A program made the position numbers and the translations under genes. The notes under the pieces were generated by a model, which saw nothing but the letters and a program-made list of their open reading frames with translations, was not told where the DNA came from and searched no databases. Below are positions 4,442 to 6,798 of a stretch of DNA of 6,798 nucleotides, piece after piece. The DNA is taken from positions 1 through 6,798 of the forward strand of contig DAHWNE010000049.1 in assembly GCA_027340195.1 (NCBI GenBank), written 5' to 3'. Numbering within the stretch: position 1 is the stretch's first letter; the number at the start of each line of letters is the position of its first letter. Origin of the DNA: Acetobacteraceae bacterium. GTDB lineage: Bacteria; Pseudomonadota; Alphaproteobacteria; Acetobacterales; Acetobacteraceae.

Positions 4442-5926
4442 ATGCATGGCTCCGTCCCCGGCTTTCGCCGCCCGGCCCGGCTGGCCGCCCCGCTGGCCGC
4501 GCTGGCGACGCTCACCCTGGTCCGGCTGGCGGTGGCCGCCCTCATCCCGCTGTCGCCGGACGAGACCTACTACTGGATCTGGTCGCGAGTCCCGCAGGCC
4601 GGCTACCCGGACCATCCGCCGATGGTGGCGTGGTGGATCCGCCTCGGCACCTGGATCGCCGGCGCCACGCCGCTCGGCGTGCGGCTGCTCGGTCCGCTCT
4701 CCGCGGCGCTGGGCACGGTGCTGCTCTATCAGGCCGCCGAGTGGCTCTGGCCCGGCCGCCGCGCCGGCCTCACGGCGGCGCTGCTGCTGAACGCCACCCT
4801 GATGCTCGGCATCGGGACGGTGGTGATGACCCCCGACACGCCGCTGATGTTCTTCTGGATCGCCTGCCTATGGGCGCTGGCCGGATACCTGCGCGACGGC
4901 AACGGCTGGTGGCTGGTGCTGGCGGCGGTCGCTGCCGGGGCGGCGTTCGACAGCAAATACACCGCCGCCTTCCTGGCCCTGGGGGCGGTGATCTGGCTGC
5001 TGGCGGTGCCGTCCTACCGGCGGGTCTGGCGCACCCCGGCCCCATACTGGGCCATGATGTTCGGCCTGCAGGCGGTGGCGCCGGTCATCCGCTGGAACCA
5101 GGACCATGGCTGGGTCAGCTTCCTGCGCCAGGGCGGGCGGCTGACCCATTGGCACCCGGCCGACGCGCCGCGGTTGCTGGCCGAGCTGGCCGGGTCGCAG
5201 CTGGGGCTGGCGACGCCGGTGATCGCGGTGCTGTTCGTGGTCGGGCTGGCTTGGGCCACGCGGCAGGCCTGGCGGGTGCGCGACCCGGCGGCGACCCTGC
5301 TCGCTGCCATGAGCCTGCCGGCGATCCTGGTCTTCGTGCAGCACTGCTTCGCCGGGCGGGTGCAGGGGAACTGGCCGGACATCCTCTATCCGGGCGCGGC
5401 GCTGGCGGCGGCGGCGCGGGACGGGCGCTGGCGGCGACTGGTGATGCCCGGCGCGGCGCTGGGGCTGGCGATGACGGCGCTGGTCTATGCGCAGGCGGCC
5501 ACCGGCATCCTGCCGCTGCCGCCGGCGCGCGACCCCACCGCCTTCCGCATGGCCGGTTGGGGCGGGCTGGCGCGGCGCGCGGCGGCGGAGGCACGCGCGC
5601 ATGGGGCGGACTACATCGCCGCCACCGACTACGACGTGGCCGGCGAACTCGCCTTCCACCTGCCGCGCGGGGTCCGCCTGATCGCGGCCGAGCCGCGCTG
5701 GGGCTATTTCGCCCTGCCGCGCCCGGTGGCGGGGATGGGCACCGGGCTGCTGGTGCGCAGCCTGCATCGCGCCGGCCCGCCGCGCGCCGCGCCCTGGGCC
5801 TCGGTGCGCCCGCTGGGGGTGATCTGGCGCCGGCGCGGAGGGGTGGTGGTAGAGGGGTACCGGACCTACCTGGTCACCCTGCGTCCCGGGGCGGTGGCGG
5901 TGCTGCTGCCGCGGGGCGGACGGTAG
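4442..5926 (+). CDS. Polytopic membrane glycosyltransferase (GT39/GT83, ArnT/RgtA-like)
   Basis: A 494-residue inner-membrane protein with about ten hydrophobic segments, the first at about 16-37. The first periplasmic loop has LSPDETYYWIWS (37-48), where D40/E41 are the presumed catalytic or metal-binding acids of C-type, polyprenyl-phosphate-sugar-dependent transferases. GYPDHPPMVAWW (54-65) and TPDTPLMFFW (130-139) follow, both typical of the GT39/GT83 family (PF13231 type). FDSKYTAAFL (169-178) and GRVQGNWPDILYP (305-317) are also family blocks. Residues from about 360 form a soluble domain (DYDVAGELAFHL) of unknown fold. Relatives such as ArnT and RgtA move aminoarabinose or galacturonic acid from a lipid carrier to lipid A or LPS core; the donor and acceptor here cannot be read from the sequence. 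The ATG at 4442 is the only start keeping the full first membrane segment, though no Shine-Dalgarno precedes it. It is convergent with the oxidoreductase gene, 34 bases apart. Confidence 0.87.
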   Translation: MHGSVPGFRRPARLAAPLAALATLTLVRLAVAALIPLSPDETYYWIWSRVPQAGYPDHPPMVAWWIRLGTWIAGATPLGVRLLGPLSAALGTVLLYQAAEWLWPGRRAGLTAALLLNATLMLGIGTVVMTPDTPLMFFWIACLWALAGYLRDGNGWWLVLAAVAAGAAFDSKYTAAFLALGAVIWLLAVPSYRRVWRTPAPYWAMMFGLQAVAPVIRWNQDHGWVSFLRQGGRLTHWHPADAPRLLAELAGSQLGLATPVIAVLFVVGLAWATRQAWRVRDPAATLLAAMSLPAILVFVQHCFAGRVQGNWPDILYPGAALAAAARDGRWRRLVMPGAALGLAMTALVYAQAATGILPLPPARDPTAFRMAGWGGLARRAAAEARAHGADYIAATDYDVAGELAFHLPRGVRLIAAEPRWGYFALPRPVAGMGTGLLVRSLHRAGPPRAAPWASVRPLGVIWRRRGGVVVEGYRTYLVTLRPGAVAVLLPRGGR

Positions 5927-5960
5927 CGGCGATCCTCGGCCGACAGCGATCCCGGCGCGC

Positions 5961-6798
5961 TCATCCCACCAGCACCGCCTTGCCGATCACCTCGCGCGCC
6001 ATCACCGCGCGTAGCGCGTCCGCCGCATGTTCCAGTGGAAACCGGTGCGAGATGCGCGGGCGCAGCTTTCCCTCCCCGGCGAGGCGCGCCAACTCGCGTG
6101 CATTGGCCTCGGCCAGCGCCGGGTTCGCCTCCTGCAAGCCGCCGATCCGCACGCCGACCGCCTCGATCCCCTTGATGAGCAGATAGTTGCTGCGGATATT
6201 GGCCGGCCCGCCGCCCAGGAACCCCAGGATCAGCAGCCGCCCGCCCCAGGCCAGGCAGCGGAGCGATTCCTCGGTCACGGCGGCGCCGATCGGATCATAG
6301 ACGATATCCACCCCGCGCCCGCCGGTCAGCGCCTTCACCGCGTCCAGGAACCCGCCGGCATAGGGGATGGCGTGATCGGCGCCCTCGTCCAGACAGGCGG
6401 CGCGCTTGGCCTCGGTGCCGGCGGTGGCGATGACGCGGGCGCCGTTGAGCTTCGCCACCTGGATCGCGGCGATGCCGATGCCGCCCGCCGCGCCGTGGAT
6501 CAGCACCCATTCCCCGGATGCCAGCCGCCCGCGTTGCAGCAGCGCGTGGTACGCGGTGGCGTGGGCGGCGCGGAACACTCCGGCCTGTTGCAGGGTCAGC
6601 CCCGCCGGCACCGGTTCGCAGGCGGACTCGGGCACCACCGCGCGCTCGGCGAAGGCGCCCAGGCGGTGGCGGCTCATCACCTGCTCGCCGGCGCGGAAGC
6701 GGCTCACCCCGGGGCCGACGGCCAGCACCTCCCCGGCGGCCTCGGAGCCCGGAATGAACGGCGGTTCGGGGCGGAACTGATAGGTTCCGGCGGCCATC
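5961..6798 (-). CDS. NADPH:quinone oxidoreductase, zinc-free MDR family (5' end outside window)
   Basis: 278 residues are visible. The gene enters from beyond the right edge: the ATG at 6797 corresponds to an internal Met before AGTYQFRPEPPFIPGSEAAGEV, a segment that lies about 50 residues into QOR proteins, which are usually 320-335 long. The GroES-like domain lacks the GHE zinc ligand (GSEAAGEV instead), placing it with zeta-crystallin/QOR enzymes. The Rossmann domain shows IHGAAGGIGIAAIQVAKL (100-117 of the visible part), VIATAGTEAKRA and GVDIVYDPIG; it ends IGKAVLVG, the usual C-terminus. Expected reaction: NADPH-dependent reduction of quinones or activated enones in the cytoplasm. Related 2-haloacrylate reductases or crotonyl-CoA reductase-like enzymes cannot be excluded. 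It is convergent with the glycosyltransferase, with no terminator-like hairpin between them. Confidence 0.92.
   Translation of the reverse strand, partial: MAAGTYQFRPEPPFIPGSEAAGEVLAVGPGVSRFRAGEQVMSRHRLGAFAERAVVPESACEPVPAGLTLQQAGVFRAAHATAYHALLQRGRLASGEWVLIHGAAGGIGIAAIQVAKLNGARVIATAGTEAKRAACLDEGADHAIPYAGGFLDAVKALTGGRGVDIVYDPIGAAVTEESLRCLAWGGRLLILGFLGGGPANIRSNYLLIKGIEAVGVRIGGLQEANPALAEANARELARLAGEGKLRPRISHRFPLEHAADALRAVMAREVIGKAVLVG

Noticed and set aside
5927..5960. Bidirectional terminator between the convergent genes
   Set aside because: The 34 bases are GC-rich but I find neither a solid stem nor a T run on either strand.
4630..6186. 518-codon plus-strand open frame
   Set aside because: It is out of frame with the glycosyltransferase and runs on through the antisense of the oxidoreductase; Gly/Ala/Arg-rich with no motif.
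1..6798. CRISPR arrays, tRNA or rRNA genes, insertion sequences, defence or toxin-antitoxin genes
   Set aside because: No spaced direct repeats, no tRNA-like cloverleaf, no transposase motifs and no nuclease or toxin motifs were seen on either strand.

Overview
This window comes from a very GC-rich genome, and the gene content points to an alphaproteobacterium. The best guess is Rhodospirillales, perhaps Acetobacteraceae-like. The reasons are a ybjN-proC pair, a COQ9/TetR-fold protein, Tad-pilus minor genes and a lipid-A/core-type membrane glycosyltransferase, all with strong third-position GC. The family assignment is inference from gene content; no marker in the window fixes the taxon.

Right to left on the minus strand: 5961-6798 is most of a zinc-free NADPH:quinone oxidoreductase (MDR superfamily) whose N-terminus lies beyond the window. 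It converges on a plus-strand gene at 4442-5926, a polytopic GT39/GT83-like glycosyltransferase. A 330-base intergenic region (4112-4441) separates that gene from a divergent minus-strand operon: a YbjN-domain protein (3608-4111), proC (2805-3611, overlapping ybjN by 4 bases) and a COQ9-like/TetR-fold protein (2162-2779). Next comes a short AT-rich intergenic region (2048-2161). It carries a strong sigma70-type promoter, a 9-bp inverted repeat and a CtrA-like box. From there a Tad minor-pilin cluster runs to the left edge: two TadE-type pseudopilins (1529-2047 and 1005-1529, overlapping by one base) and a TadG-like protein (1-974, C-terminus outside).

The three Tad genes should work together at the envelope as minor/pseudopilin components of a Flp-type pilus or a related secretion apparatus; no ATPase, secretin or major Flp pilin lies in the window. 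The ybjN-proC-COQ9-like unit is a housekeeping cluster: proC makes proline, and the COQ9-like protein may support ubiquinone synthesis or be a regulator. The glycosyltransferase probably decorates an envelope glycan.

The points most worth a second look are: the TadG-like protein, which seems to carry a DUF4114-like acidic beta-sandwich end instead of the usual TadG body; the tad promoter, placed so that transcription would start at or next to the ATG (a leaderless mRNA); and the TetR-like protein, whose C-terminal half matches the COQ9 pattern. Nothing in the window looks like a defence system, CRISPR array, tRNA/rRNA or insertion sequence.
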